Translations under genes and position numbers: made by a program
NCBI GenBank assembly: GCA_947494975.1
Contig: CANLXA010000005.1
Coordinates: 62,001 to 126,000 of the forward strand
Direction of reading: 5' to 3'
Length of the DNA stretch: 64,000 bases
Source of the DNA: an uncultured Roseicyclus sp.
GTDB taxonomy: Bacteria; Pseudomonadota; Alphaproteobacteria; Rhodobacterales; Rhodobacteraceae
The notes under the pieces: generated by a model
Database searches by the model: none
What the model was told of the DNA's origin: nothing
What the model saw: the letters and a program-made list of their open reading frames with translations, nothing else
Shown: positions 29,647-47,233 of the stretch, piece after piece
Numbering within the stretch: position 1 is the first letter of the stretch
Layout: each line of letters opens with the position of its first letter

Positions 29647-29865
29647 GGGGTCTCCCCGGTTTGCTCTCTCATGTCAGCGGTGCCTTCGCGCGTGCGGCCG
29701 GACCGCACAAAAACACCAAAACCGCATGCGTCCTTTCCCTACCTGGAGGACGCCGCGGTGGAATTCCCAGAGGATCGGGGCTGTCAAATCGCCCGGATCG
29801 TGGCCACTTCAGATCTGTATGTCAGCCATGCAAGGCACCCTTGGGCTGCCGGGCCGAGTGCGCGC

Positions 29866-29894
29866 GATATAGGAGGTTGGGGTGGGGGTGTCAA
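29866..29894 (-). promoter_or_regulatory. Predicted promoter for rpsL-rpsG-fusA-tuf1
   Basis: A consensus TTGACA (29894-29889), 17-bp spacer and TATATC (29871-29866) give a start near 29858 and a leader of about 210 nt. The leader contains no open frame with a ribosome-binding site. This is the best -35 match of the set. Confidence 0.7.
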
Positions 29895-29915
29895 CAGCGC
29901 CGCGGCGCAGCGGCA

Positions 29916-30746
29916 TTAGCTTTTCGTCAAGACGCGCCATTCTGCCTGAAACGCCGGTAAATCAATGGAAAACCGTCGCTCGATCATCGGGGCGATTTCG
30001 TCGTCGTGCAGGGGCACCGGCTGACCGGCCCGAAACGGCGTTCTGGCATCGTTGTGATCGTGATCTCCGCGGATGAACATGACCTGATCGGTCAGGTTCA
30101 CGAATGGCACCCGCGCCCAGATCTTGTGATGGGGGAAATCCATGACAATGGCTTCGTCATCGGGCTTGAGATAAAGGGCCAGCCCGGCAGACCAGCAATG
30201 GGTGTTGAGCACATGGGGCTGGATCACGCCATCGTCGCGCGCCTGAAGCACGACGCCCTTGCCGTGATCCAGCGCCACCCGCCCTGCAACATTGGCCAGC
30301 CGCCCGACCGTGTTCCAGCTGCGGCGCAGGTGATGCACGTAGTTCACCGCGACGGCATCGTCATCGTCCAACCGGAACTCTGCCACGACGACGCTGGCTG
30401 CATTGCGTCCGCCCCACATCACGTCACGGCAGACCGCGCGGTGATCGCCCGGCGCACGCCAATGGGCCTTTATCTGCGGTATGTCCTTGATCGCCGCTTC
30501 GACGCGGCTCCTCCAGGGCTCGGGGAAATCCTCGCCCAACAGAAGATGCATGGTGAATTCGGAATCGGTTTGGGCGCGCAGGGGCGGCAGAAACACGTGC
30601 TCGAACCAAAGCGTTCGCTCATCCAGCCGCCTGGGCGCGTAAAGTGCGGCACGCCGCCCCTCCAGGCTTTCATGATACTTCTTGAACCCACCGGTGCAGG
30701 GAAACGAGAAGCGGCAGAGCCCCTGAACCTGAACACCATCAGCCAC
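29916..30746 (-). CDS. Putative rhamnosyl/glycosyltransferase (PF11316-like), second copy
   Basis: The 276-aa protein begins with [20 protein letters not shown] and has [20 protein letters not shown], a DDDD motif typical of metal-binding nucleotide-sugar transferases. It resembles the family annotated as putative rhamnosyl transferase. It shares the pattern G-x-[13 protein letters not shown] and HNDAR-T with the gene at 31602-32483, so the two are paralogues. It overlaps the DMT transporter by 8 nt. The acceptor is unknown. Confidence 0.65.
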   Translation of the reverse strand: MADGVQVQGLCRFSFPCTGGFKKYHESLEGRRAALYAPRRLDERTLWFEHVFLPPLRAQTDSEFTMHLLLGEDFPEPWRSRVEAAIKDIPQIKAHWRAPGDHRAVCRDVMWGGRNAASVVVAEFRLDDDDAVAVNYVHHLRRSWNTVGRLANVAGRVALDHGKGVVLQARDDGVIQPHVLNTHCWSAGLALYLKPDDEAIVMDFPHHKIWARVPFVNLTDQVMFIRGDHDHNDARTPFRAGQPVPLHDDEIAPMIERRFSIDLPAFQAEWRVLTKS

Positions 30747-31605
30747 GGGCCACCTGCCGTTCCCGGATCAGGGTGAAGACGCCTGTTGCAACAACGATGC
30801 CGGCCCCGATCAGGGCAAGTACATTCGGCAATTCATCGAACACGATAACGCCGAGGATCAAGGCGAAGATCAGGGCCGTGTAGCGAAACGGCGAGGTCAC
30901 GGCGACATTACCCGTCCGCATCACGAAGATCGACAGGACATAACCGCCGATGATGAAAATCGCGCACAGCACCAGATAGCCCGCGTCCCGCGCGGTGACC
31001 GGAACCCAGTCGATGGTCAGGGACATGACGCCGCCAAACACGCAGACCGCCGCCGCCGTCAGCACGGCGACCGACATCAGCGGGACGTCGTCGGAGAACG
31101 CCCGCGTCGCCAGATCGCGCCCGGCCACCAGGGCCACCGCCCCCAGCGCCAGAAGCGAATAGGCGTTGAACCCCTCCGTGCCCGGTTGCACGATCAGCAG
31201 CACACCGAACGCACCTACCCCAATGGCCGTCCAGCGCCGCCAGCCGACATCCTCGCCAAACAACACGGCCGCGCCAAGGGTTACCGCCAGCGGCAGGGCG
31301 GCCAGGATCGCGGTCGCATTGGCGATGGCCATGTTCACCAGCGCGGTCAGGAACGTCACCACGGTCAACACCTCGAACACGGTTCTGAGCATCACCTTCA
31401 TCCGGTCGCCGCGTGGAATGCGAAAGCTGAGCTTGCCGAACGCCACGACAACCGTTGCCAGCATGGCCGTTGTCAGCAGGCCGCGCAGAAACACGATCTG
31501 GAACAGGGGCATGTTCTGGGCCAGGAGTTTGACGACCACATCGTTCAGGGTGAACGCCGCCATCGACCCCATCATCAACAACGCCCCTTTCACATTCGGT
31601 GTCAT
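30739..31605 (-). CDS. DMT-superfamily (EamA) transporter
   Basis: The 288-aa protein has about ten hydrophobic helices and two EamA repeats; the pattern AFTLNDVVVKLLAQNMPLFQ and FGEDVGWRRWTAIGVGAFGV is typical. Its ATG overlaps the upstream glycosyltransferase stop by 4 nt (ATGA), so the three genes form one translationally coupled unit. It could export a small metabolite or a nucleotide-sugar related compound; substrate unknown. Confidence 0.85.
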   Translation of the reverse strand: MTPNVKGALLMMGSMAAFTLNDVVVKLLAQNMPLFQIVFLRGLLTTAMLATVVVAFGKLSFRIPRGDRMKVMLRTVFEVLTVVTFLTALVNMAIANATAILAALPLAVTLGAAVLFGEDVGWRRWTAIGVGAFGVLLIVQPGTEGFNAYSLLALGAVALVAGRDLATRAFSDDVPLMSVAVLTAAAVCVFGGVMSLTIDWVPVTARDAGYLVLCAIFIIGGYVLSIFVMRTGNVAVTSPFRYTALIFALILGVIVFDELPNVLALIGAGIVVATGVFTLIRERQVARG

Positions 31606-32483
31606 GGGCGGTTGCTGTCCCGTACCGCTCCGGGCGCGTCGGCATCGCCGGCATGGAGCTTCGCCATCAAAGGCAGCAATTGGTCGGGGTCGAGGCCGAA
31701 CCGATCGCGCAGCAGGGCGACCGCGTCACCAGCAGATAGCTGTTCGGCATCCGACGGGATCTTGGTGCGCACGCTGTCATTGTGGTTGTGGAGTGTCCGG
31801 ATGAACATCGGATCATGGGGATCGATCCAGCAACGGGCCTGTCCGGTCAGTTTCCGGTGGTTCCAGCGGTAGATGTTGTGGCGGCTTTCCGGGTGCGAGA
31901 CCATGGCGCTGGCCAGCCCGAGGGGTTGGATCTCCCGCACATCCCAAAACGCGCTCTGGGTCCGTTTCATGTCCCAATAGAGACCCCGGTGAAAACAGAT
32001 CGCGGCGGGTGTCTCGGCCGTCGCCCATCCCATCGCGATCAGGTCGCCGGCGATAGCGCGCGTCTTTTCGACGTAGTCACGGGCCACGGCATCATCGTCA
32101 TCAATACGGAATCCGGTGATGAAATCGGCATCCTGGTCGTCGAGGCCGCGCCAGAACGCGCGGCGACTCGCATGGAGCGGGCCGGTGGATTCGAGCGTTG
32201 CAATCCGCAGGAACGGATACGCATCGATCAGCCGTTTCAGACGGCTCCGATGTTTGGCGGGCATGGTATCGCCGATCAGTGCAACCAGTACGAAATCACG
32301 GTCGGTCTGCGCGGCGAGCGACGGCAGGCAGATATTCTCGAAATAGGCAAAGCGGCGCTCCATCCGATCGGCCGCATACAGTTCGGTCTCTGCGTCCTTC
32401 GGGTTTTGCTTCAGCAGTTGGAACCCGCTCTCTCCCAGGTAAGAGAACCGGCATACGCCAATAACCTTGTTCACACTACCCAT
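31602..32483 (-). CDS. Putative rhamnosyl/glycosyltransferase (PF11316-like), first copy
   Basis: The 293-aa protein starts MGSVNKVIGVCRFSYLGESG and has ITGFRIDDDDAVARDYVEKT, the acid-rich metal motif, and HNHNDSVRTKIPSD near the C-terminus. It is a paralogue of the gene at 29916-30746 and opens the three-gene unit. Soluble, no signal peptide. Confidence 0.65.
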   Translation of the reverse strand: MGSVNKVIGVCRFSYLGESGFQLLKQNPKDAETELYAADRMERRFAYFENICLPSLAAQTDRDFVLVALIGDTMPAKHRSRLKRLIDAYPFLRIATLESTGPLHASRRAFWRGLDDQDADFITGFRIDDDDAVARDYVEKTRAIAGDLIAMGWATAETPAAICFHRGLYWDMKRTQSAFWDVREIQPLGLASAMVSHPESRHNIYRWNHRKLTGQARCWIDPHDPMFIRTLHNHNDSVRTKIPSDAEQLSAGDAVALLRDRFGLDPDQLLPLMAKLHAGDADAPGAVRDSNRP

Positions 32484-32553
32484 CGCCCGGCCCTTACCTG
32501 CCTGATGTGGCGAACGTTAGGGGAAAGAGGTGGGATGGGGAATCCCCGCCGGA

Positions 32554-32886
32554 TCAGGTGAGGGCCTGACGCAGGAAGGCCTCAACCGATTTGTCATCGA
32601 TGTCCGACAAGGCGTCCAGCTTGAGGTGCCGCCGCGCCTTGCCTTTCCCCTCCAACAGACCATCGGGATCGTCAAACGCGGCCCCGTCCGAGAACTCGAC
32701 GGACACATGATTTGTGTAGACAAACACGCCAGCAACAAAGGCATTGGGCTGCGTTGCATCGGGCACCATAACCTCTCCGCCATATTTGGGGCTCATCGTC
32801 AGGTCTGGCGCGATCCTCATCGCAAGGGCTTTCACCGCATCCGCGATGTCGCGCAGGGGCGTATCATCCATGGGCGTCATCCTCAT
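32554..32886 (-). CDS. DUF1801-type protein
   Basis: The ATG at 32886 is chosen because GGAG is 5 nt upstream; TTG at 32889 and ATGs at 32880 and 32871 are alternatives. The 110-aa protein has APDLTMSPKYGGEVMVPD and VFVYTNHVSVEFSDG, like the YdhG/DUF1801 alpha-beta fold. Its 5' end overlaps the VOC gene by 23 bp. Function unknown. Confidence 0.6.
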   Translation of the reverse strand: MRMTPMDDTPLRDIADAVKALAMRIAPDLTMSPKYGGEVMVPDATQPNAFVAGVFVYTNHVSVEFSDGAAFDDPDGLLEGKGKARRHLKLDALSDIDDKSVEAFLRQALT

Positions 32887-33223
32887 CAATGCTCCACACG
32901 GCCATTTCGGTGCCGCCGGGTTCGCGAAACTGGAACCTGCGACCGCCGGGGAACGAAAATATCTCCCGCGTGATCTCGGCCCCCGCCGTCTTGACGCGCG
33001 CCATCATGGCTTCGAGATCGTCGGCCCGGATCACAGGCAGGGGTGGGCGGAGCGGCCCACGTTCAACGCCGCCGGACAGGCCCGCGCCCTGGATATCCTT
33101 ATAGTCCGGCCCGTAATCGATATAGCTCCAGCCAAAGGCTTCCGTGAAAAAGGCTTGCGTCTTCTCGATCTCCGGCGATGTGAATTCGAGGTAATCGAGG
33201 GGCGGTTGGGCATCATTGGTCAT
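32864..33223 (-). CDS. VOC-family (glyoxalase-like) protein
   Basis: The 119-aa start MTNDAQPPLDYLEFTSPEIE is followed by TQAFFTEAFGWSYIDYGPDY and GRRFQFREPGGTEMAVWS, one full VOC module with the terminal Glu. Members bind a divalent metal and act in detoxification or antibiotic resistance; substrate unknown. It lies downstream of rpoC and is probably co-transcribed with the DUF1801 gene. Confidence 0.8.
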   Translation of the reverse strand: MTNDAQPPLDYLEFTSPEIEKTQAFFTEAFGWSYIDYGPDYKDIQGAGLSGGVERGPLRPPLPVIRADDLEAMMARVKTAGAEITREIFSFPGGRRFQFREPGGTEMAVWSIDEDDAHG

Positions 33224-33326
33224 GGCTGCGGTCCCGTCTGGAAAGCGTGTGCCCCGGACTCTAGACCGCCTGTCCGCCAACGCCTAGCGGGGCGGCGCAC
33301 TCCCGTGACATGTCCTGCCAAATGAA

Positions 33327-33354
33327 AACGCCCCGCCGTTTCGGGCGGGGCGTT
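33327..33354 (-). terminator. Intrinsic terminator after rpoC
   Basis: AACGCCCCGCC pairs with GGCGGGGCGTT, an 11-bp stem with a 6-nt loop; the minus strand continues UUUUCAUUU. It lies 22 nt past the rpoC stop. Confidence 0.88.
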
Positions 33355-33375
33355 TCAAAGTCGATTGCGCGGGGG

Positions 33376-37602
<4,227 letters not shown>

Positions 37603-37674
37603 GTCGAATCCTTGCAGAAAAAGGCGCGTAAGGGACGGGGGCGATCCTTGGACCGCCCCGGGGGCAGGGGCGGA

Positions 37675-41832
<4,158 letters not shown>

Positions 41833-42110
41833 GTGCGATCGCACCTTTCGTTTCTCGCGCCTCCCTTACACCGGCGGGGCCTCGGTGCAGGGCAGCAAGA
41901 AAATAAGACGTAACGGATCAATCTGTCTGCCGTCCCACCGGCAAAGCCCGACCCTCTTGTCACCGTCTTGGAAAACGCCTTCCCGAAAAGGCCCTTGCCA
42001 AGACGTGTCCCCGCCAAAGACACATTCGCTAAAGACGCGGACGGCTGGACCCGGATTTGCTCCGGGCCCAGCCATATTCTTCCCCCACAACCGCGGGGTG
42101 TTTCGGCAAA
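41833..42110 (-). other. rplL-rpoB intergenic region with stem-loop
   Basis: The 278-bp gap contains a hairpin at 42041-42071 (GGCTGG-CCCGGA with TCCGGG-CCAGCC) and the 12-bp palindrome GTGCGATCGCAC at 41833-41844, right before the rpoB start. No gene is seen. In E. coli this gap holds an attenuator and RNase III site; the same role is inferred here. Confidence 0.5.
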
Positions 42111-42488
42111 TCAGGCCAGCTCGACCTCGGCGCCAGCTGCTTCCAGCTTGGCTTTGACTTCTTCGGCTTCGTCCTTGGAGACGCCTTCCTTGATCTTGCC
42201 ACCGGCTTCGACCAGATCCTTGGCTTCTTTCAGGCCCAGCCCTGTCAGGCCGCGAACTTCCTTGATCACGTTGATCTTGGAGGCGCCGGCGTTCTTCAGA
42301 ACGACGTCAAACTCGGTCTGCTCTTCCGCAGCTGCGCCACCGGCATCGCCGCCAGCACCAGCCATCATCACAGCGCCGCCAGCGGCGGGCTCGATGCCGT
42401 ACTCATCCTTGAGGATGGTTTTCAGTTCCTGTGCTTCGAGGAGGGTCAGGCCCACAATCTCTTCAGCAAGTTTTTTCAGATCAGCCAT
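42111..42488 (-). CDS. rplL: 50S ribosomal protein L7/L12
   Basis: The 125-aa stalk protein begins [20 protein letters not shown], has the Ala/Gly hinge AAEEQ region around residue 45 and the C-terminal domain [20 protein letters not shown]-type sequence with [19 protein letters not shown]. It recruits elongation factors. Follows rplJ by 63 bp. Confidence 0.97.
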   Translation of the reverse strand: MADLKKLAEEIVGLTLLEAQELKTILKDEYGIEPAAGGAVMMAGAGGDAGGAAAEEQTEFDVVLKNAGASKINVIKEVRGLTGLGLKEAKDLVEAGGKIKEGVSKDEAEEVKAKLEAAGAEVELA

Positions 42489-42551
42489 TTTTCAGGTTCC
42501 GTATGTAGGTATGGGTTCCAACGCCGCAAGGGGCGGGTCTCAAGTCGGTGC

Positions 42552-43064
42552 TTACGCCGCCTTCTCTTCGATGGTCGAAAGGATGGAAGCGATATTCGAA
42601 GCAGGCGCGCCAATGGCCCCGGCGATGTTTGCGGCAGGTGCGCCGATGCAGCCAGCGATGGAGGCAATGAGCTCCTCGCGCGACGGCATCTTTGCGACGG
42701 CCTTCACACCATCGGTGTCCAGAATGTTTTCGCCCATCGCGCCGCCGAGAATGACGTATTTGTCATTGTCTTTGGCGAAGTCGTCCGCAGCCTTGGCAGC
42801 CGCGACCGGATCTTCGGAATAGGCAAGAACGGTCATGCCCCCCATCAGGTCGGCGATGCCAGCGGCAGGCGTTCCCTCAAGGGCGATTTTGGCGAGCTTG
42901 TTCTTGGCGACACGCACGGATCCGCCCGCGTCGCGAACGCGACCGCGCAGATCCTGCATCTCTGCAACCGTGAGGCCCTGGTAATGTGCAACTACCACGA
43001 CGCCAGAGCTTTCAAAGATCTGGCCGAGTTCCTCGACCACTTTCTCTTTCTGGGCTCTATCCAC
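42552..43064 (-). CDS. rplJ: 50S ribosomal protein L10
   Basis: L10 (170 aa) anchors the L7/L12 stalk. The GTG start at 43064 ([20 protein letters not shown]) is chosen because GGAG lies 7 nt upstream and L10 proteins begin there; the frame upstream has no similarity. [20 protein letters not shown] is the family motif. Confidence 0.93.
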   Translation of the reverse strand: MDRAQKEKVVEELGQIFESSGVVVVAHYQGLTVAEMQDLRGRVRDAGGSVRVAKNKLAKIALEGTPAAGIADLMGGMTVLAYSEDPVAAAKAADDFAKDNDKYVILGGAMGENILDTDGVKAVAKMPSREELIASIAGCIGAPAANIAGAIGAPASNIASILSTIEEKAA

Positions 43065-43382
43065 AGGTTTACTCCAGTTTGGCGGGTCTCCCCGCCGGCT
43101 CAATGAACCGGATCGCTCCGGCGGTTTTGGTCCGCAAAACAACGGAACCCCACACCGCCAAGCGCTCAAACGGATCCGAGCCCTCAATCCCATGTCTGAT
43201 CCCGTCTCAGGCAGGAATTATCGTGGCTGGATTGCCCCGACCCACCGTCTCGGACGAAACGCAAAAGAGCGTCCGACGAATCGCACGCTCTATTGCAGGG
43301 GCTCAACTAAACGGGTTGGTCCAAAATGCCAACCCCCAAGCGTGAAATAGTCGCGCGATTTCTACCGCGCTCACGCCCGCCT
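43065..43382 (-). promoter_or_regulatory. rplJ leader region (possible L10 leader)
   Basis: This 318-bp gap has no gene. It contains a hairpin at 43267-43290 (GAGCGT with ACGCTC) and a CCGCCGG/CCGGCGG pair near the rplJ start. A leader bound by L10 is known upstream of rplJ in many bacteria; whether this region has that fold was not computed. I could not place a promoter. Confidence 0.4.
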
Positions 43383-43571
43383 TCAGCGGGTGTAGATCGA
43401 CAAGAAGCGCGGCACGAATGTGGTGGGGCCGGCGGGCTGCGGCGCGGGGGCGGGCACAGTCGTGGAGGGGGTTGTCGGGTTCGGGGTGCTGGACCCGCCC
43501 GCCATCGCCACCGGGGCCGCGCCTGCCGCAAGACCTGCCGCAAGCAGCGCGCCCTTGATCATTGAGGTCAT
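43383..43571 (-). CDS. Small secreted Pro/Thr-rich protein
   Basis: The 62-aa protein starts MTSMIKGALLAAGLAAGAAP after AAGGAG. A signal peptide with cleavage near VAMA-G is followed by a short GGSSTPNPTTPSTTVPAPAP linker and a hydrophobic FVPRFLSIYTR end. No family known. It lies 19 nt after the beta-barrel gene and is probably co-transcribed with it. Confidence 0.65.
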   Translation of the reverse strand: MTSMIKGALLAAGLAAGAAPVAMAGGSSTPNPTTPSTTVPAPAPQPAGPTTFVPRFLSIYTR

Positions 43572-43590
43572 ACTCGTTCTCCTTTACGCG

Positions 43591-44400
43591 TCAAAAACTG
43601 TAGGCGATCGTCGCAGTCATCTGCTGGCGATCCGTATTGTCCGAAATGTCGAAAATGCCGGCCGACAGGCTGATCCCGTCCAGTTGCGGGATGCGCAGGA
43701 CCGCGCCTGCATTCATCTGCGTGGCCGTGCCCGAAACGCTGATCGACAGGGTTGGAGTGATCCCCGCACCCAACCCGTAGAACACGCCATCCTCCACCCG
43801 GCCCGACCCGTCATCTGCCAGCGTGGTCCGGTTGCCGTAACCGAAGGTCGCCTGAAGGGGGATCTCCGCCGACCCCGCCCCAAGCGCGGCCAGATGCGAG
43901 ACATACACGGCATAGGATTCACCATCCGCCGTGGCATCGCCCCAGCCTCCAAGGCCAAGCGCGGATGCGCCGACGAACGTGGCGGAGCGATCCGTCGCCC
44001 CCAGCAAACGCGACGCGCTGATGTTGAAGCTGCCGCTGTCTCCGAACGGGTCAAGCCCGGTGACCACGACGCCAAGCGACACGCTGATGCCATCGACGGG
44101 GTTGCCGAACGTATACCCCGCCGCCACGTCCCCATCGCCATCGCTTCCGGAAATGCCGTTGCGCGGGGTGGCGTAGGTCAGCGCCGCATAGCCCGTGCCG
44201 CCCGCCGGGGCCACCGCCGAAGCGGCGCCGAAGATCGACGGGAAGGCCAGCGCCGCCTCAGCTCGTTCGGGCGTGGCCGCCAATTGGCCGAGATCGGTGG
44301 TGTTGGTCGATTGCGCCACAGCCTGCCCGACAAATGCCACAACACACAGCACCGCCAGCGGCGCGGATCGGGGCGTTCGACTTATCGGGATATTGGACAT
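43591..44400 (-). CDS. Predicted outer-membrane beta-barrel protein
   Basis: The 269-aa protein has a signal peptide (LAVLCVVAFVGQAVAQ) and then alternating amphipathic strands rich in Gly, Ser and Thr, ending in the aromatic QMTATIAYSF that matches the C-terminal Phe used for outer-membrane insertion. No specific family is recognised; a porin-like or adhesin role is inference. With the small gene behind it, it splits rplA from rplJ. Confidence 0.7.
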   Translation of the reverse strand: MSNIPISRTPRSAPLAVLCVVAFVGQAVAQSTNTTDLGQLAATPERAEAALAFPSIFGAASAVAPAGGTGYAALTYATPRNGISGSDGDGDVAAGYTFGNPVDGISVSLGVVVTGLDPFGDSGSFNISASRLLGATDRSATFVGASALGLGGWGDATADGESYAVYVSHLAALGAGSAEIPLQATFGYGNRTTLADDGSGRVEDGVFYGLGAGITPTLSISVSGTATQMNAGAVLRIPQLDGISLSAGIFDISDNTDRQQMTATIAYSF

Positions 44401-44511
44401 GATTGACCTGCCGAAATCAAAGGGATGCTTTCCATTCTGGCAGCTGGAACCCTCAACTTATCGCCTAAAGTTTTATTATCAACCCAGTGATTGTCTTCAT
44501 GATTAATACGT

Positions 44512-44538
44512 AAAAAGGGCGGGCATTTCTGCCCGCCC
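44512..44538 (-). terminator. Intrinsic terminator after rplA
   Basis: GGGCGGGC and GCCCGCCC form an 8-bp stem with a 6-nt loop, followed by UUUUUAC on the minus strand, about 30 nt past rplA. Confidence 0.88.
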
Positions 44539-44567
44539 CTTGTCCAGGTCGCCCGTGAAAATGCGGC

Positions 44568-45266
44568 TCAGTTGCCGGTTGCGTTTTCCACGTTGATCGA
44601 CACGCCCGGCCCCATCGTGGAGCTGAGCGAGACCTTCTTCATGTAGGTGCCCTTGGAGCCTGACGGCTTGGCCTTGGACACCGCGTCCACGAAGGCGCGG
44701 ACGTTTTCGACCAGCTTGCCCTCGTCGAAGGAGGCCTTGCCGATACCGGCATGGACCACACCGGCCTTTTCGGCCTTGAACTGCACCTGGCCGCCCTTGG
44801 CCGCTTCCACGGCCTCTTTGACATCCATGGTCACCGTGCCGATCTTCGGGTTCGGCATCAGGTTCCGGGGGCCAAGCACCTTACCCAGACGGCCCACGAT
44901 GGGCATCATGTCCGGCGTCGCGATGCAGCGATCGAACTCGATCGTGCCGCCCTGAACGGTTTCCATCAGGTCCTCGGCGCCGACGATATCCGCGCCGGCT
45001 GCCTGTGCTTCTTCGGCCTTCGGGCCACGGGCGAACACGGCCACGCGGACCGTCTTGCCGGTGCCGTTGGGCAGGTTCACCGTACCGCGGACCATCTGGT
45101 CGGCATGGCGCGGATCGACGCCCAAGTTCATCGAGATCTCGATGCTCTCGTCGAACTTGGCCTTGGCATTGCCCTTGACCAGCGCCACGGCCTCTTCGAC
45201 GGTAACGTCTTCTTTGCCTTCGAAGGCCGCACGTGCGGCGGTCAGGCGTTTTCCCATCTTACCCAT
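44568..45266 (-). CDS. rplA: 50S ribosomal protein L1
   Basis: L1 (232 aa) forms the mobile L1 stalk. [20 protein letters not shown] and [20 protein letters not shown] are signatures. It is 5 nt from rplK. In E. coli L1 represses the rplKA mRNA. Confidence 0.97.
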   Translation of the reverse strand: MGKMGKRLTAARAAFEGKEDVTVEEAVALVKGNAKAKFDESIEISMNLGVDPRHADQMVRGTVNLPNGTGKTVRVAVFARGPKAEEAQAAGADIVGAEDLMETVQGGTIEFDRCIATPDMMPIVGRLGKVLGPRNLMPNPKIGTVTMDVKEAVEAAKGGQVQFKAEKAGVVHAGIGKASFDEGKLVENVRAFVDAVSKAKPSGSKGTYMKKVSLSSTMGPGVSINVENATGN

Positions 45267-45271
45267 GGCGG

Positions 45272-45724
45272 TTATCCCTTCACCTCGATGCCCATCGACT
45301 TGGCGGAGCCAAGGATGATCTTCATTGCCGCTTCCACGTCATTCGCGCTGAGGTCCACCATCTTGGCTTCAGCGATGTCGCGCAGTTGCTTGGCGGTGAT
45401 CGACGCCACGGTCTCACGGCCGGGGTTTTCGGCACCGCGCGGGCGGTTCCGCTTGCCGACATTCTTCATGCCGGCGGCCTTCTTCAGGTAATAGGACGCG
45501 GGCGGCGTCTTGATATCCATGGTGAAGGACTTGTCCTGGTAATACGTGATTACCGTGGGGCACGGCGCGCCCTGCTCCATCTCCTGCGTCTTGGCGTTGA
45601 ACGCCTTGCAGAATTCCATGATGTTGATGCCGCGCTGACCCAGCGCCGGGCCCACGGGGGGCGACGGGTTCGCCTGACCTGCGGGGATTTGCAGCTTCAT
45701 GCTGCCAACGAGTTTCTTGGCCAT
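45272..45724 (-). CDS. rplK: 50S ribosomal protein L11
   Basis: L11 (150 aa) binds the GTPase-associated centre. It has [20 protein letters not shown] and the C-terminal [10 protein letters not shown]. The Lys residues methylated by PrmA are present. It is preceded by a promoter at 45859-45887 rather than by nusG. Confidence 0.97.
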   Translation of the reverse strand: MAKKLVGSMKLQIPAGQANPSPPVGPALGQRGINIMEFCKAFNAKTQEMEQGAPCPTVITYYQDKSFTMDIKTPPASYYLKKAAGMKNVGKRNRPRGAENPGRETVASITAKQLRDIAEAKMVDLSANDVEAAMKIILGSAKSMGIEVKG

Positions 45725-45858
45725 CTGGCCTCTCCTTTTCTACCAACAGCCCTTCGACGCGTCTCAGGGCCTTTGTGGCCGTGGTCTGGTTTGCGCCTCG
45801 CGTGGCGCGCGCCTCCCACGGGTCGGGGTATCGCATGCGATGCCCCAACGAAGGCCGC

Positions 45859-45887
45859 CCTTTAGGACGGATCGGACGGCGAGGCAA
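45859..45887 (-). promoter_or_regulatory. Predicted promoter for rplK-rplA
   Basis: TTGCCT (45887-45882), a 17-bp spacer and TAAAGG (45864-45859) give a start near 45851 and a leader of about 127 nt containing an ATCGCATGCGAT palindrome near 45831-45842. Confidence 0.5.
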
Positions 45888-45977
45888 ACGGAATCTGGCG
45901 CGCCGACAGTGTCACGGGTGATATCTGCGGTTGAGGCCCCGGCACGAAATGCGCCGCCATCACCCGCCGACCTGGTG

Positions 45978-46394
45978 TTATCCGTCTCGTCCGGGCTCAT
46001 TCGGATCGCTGGAAAACAAGGCGATCTTGTTGCCTTGAGGGTCGCGAAGGTAGCCGACGTAGAAATGCGGCCCATAGGACGCGCGGAAGCCCGGCTGGCC
46101 CTCGTCAGACCCGCCCGCGGCAAGGGCGGCCGCATGCAGATCGCGCACCTGTTTCTGGCTGCGCGCCTCGAATGCAATCATGGCACCGTTTCCGGCCGAG
46201 GCCGGACGTCCATCGAAGGTGGGTTTGACGTAGAAATCCGGCTGAACGGGAGATTGGCCCGGTTCCACGGGCAGCACATAGCTCAGGCCCTCGGGCCCCT
46301 CCTCCAACCCGTACCCAAGCGCTGGCAGGATCGCGGCGTAAAACCGTTTGGCGCGCGCGATGTCATCGGCGCCGACAGTGACATAGGCAATCAT
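45978..46394 (-). CDS. VOC-family protein
   Basis: The 138-aa protein begins MIAYVTVGADDIARAKRFYA and ends with HFYVGYLRDPQGNKIALFSS, one complete VOC module with the metal Glu replaced by Lys-Ile-Ala positions at the end. Substrate unknown. It is the last gene of the leftward unit after the phosphatase, with a 240-bp gap (46395-46633) in which I see only GC-rich non-coding sequence. Confidence 0.75.
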   Translation of the reverse strand: MIAYVTVGADDIARAKRFYAAILPALGYGLEEGPEGLSYVLPVEPGQSPVQPDFYVKPTFDGRPASAGNGAMIAFEARSQKQVRDLHAAALAAGGSDEGQPGFRASYGPHFYVGYLRDPQGNKIALFSSDPNEPGRDG

Positions 46395-46633
46395 GCCGCA
46401 CGTTCCTTTCCGGACGTCTGGCGGTGCACCGCGGTTATCGCATCGTCCCGGGCCAACACATTGGCCCGCTCAACCAACGCCGCATGATCGACCATTTGGG
46501 CCTGTCGCGGCAAGCGCCGCGGCGGCGTCGCTCGGGGCACACCCCATCCCGGCTCCGGTCCGGGCGCGCTGCGACGGGGGGCACCCGAGTGCGCGCCCGC
46601 CGCCATCGGTCGGAATGACGAGGTCAGTGAGCA

Positions 46634-47233
46634 TCAGTCGGGCGCCCCGAACTCCAGGCTGTCGGGCAGATAGTTGAACAATTCCAGACGCGGCAGTTTG
46701 CCATTGCCAAGCCGCAGAGCGCTCAGGCTGGCGGGGGCGACGGGAATGATGTGGGCGGGGTCAATCCCGACATAGCGTTGAAGGATCGCGCGGATCACGC
46801 CGCCATGGCAGACGACAAGCAGGTTCCGGCACGGCGTCCGGCGTTCGTCTTCGATCACCGCGCTCACGCGCTCCGCGAAGGTGGCCCAGGGTTCGCCGCC
46901 CGGTGGGGAGGTAGTTCCGGCCCGCCAGCCCTGGTAGAGCGTCTCGTCCTCGGCGCGGATGTCATCAATGGCGCGCCCGGTCCAGTCGCCCACATCGATC
47001 TCGCGCAGGGCACCGATCAATCTCGGGGTGGTGGACCCGATGCGCCGCGCCGTCTCTTCCACCCGCTGCAAGTCTGAGGAGATTGCGCGGCAGGGCCCGA
47101 TCCTGTCGATCACCGGGCGCAAGGCATCGGCCTGCGACCGGCCAAGCTCTGACAGGCCGATATCGGCCTGCCCCTGAAGGCGCCGCGCGGCATTCCATTC
47201 CGATTGTCCGTGGCGGACCAGAAGCAGGCGCAT
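46634..47233 (-). CDS. Histidine phosphatase (phosphoglycerate-mutase-like)
   Basis: The 199-aa start MRLLLVRHGQSEWNAARRLQ at 47233 overlaps the ATPase stop (ATGA), indicating coupling. The catalytic VRHGQSEWN (His8, Arg7) and second histidine VVCHGGVIRAIL are intact, matching cobC/gpmB-like phosphatases. Context in an ABC importer operon suggests it dephosphorylates the imported compound or an intracellular product; this is inference. Confidence 0.85.
   Translation of the reverse strand: MRLLLVRHGQSEWNAARRLQGQADIGLSELGRSQADALRPVIDRIGPCRAISSDLQRVEETARRIGSTTPRLIGALREIDVGDWTGRAIDDIRAEDETLYQGWRAGTTSPPGGEPWATFAERVSAVIEDERRTPCRNLLVVCHGGVIRAILQRYVGIDPAHIIPVAPASLSALRLGNGKLPRLELFNYLPDSLEFGAPD

Noticed and set aside
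46391-46606. Small minus-strand frame overlapping the VOC start by 4 nt
   Set aside because: Coupling would be plausible, but the frame is low complexity with no ribosome-binding site or similarity.
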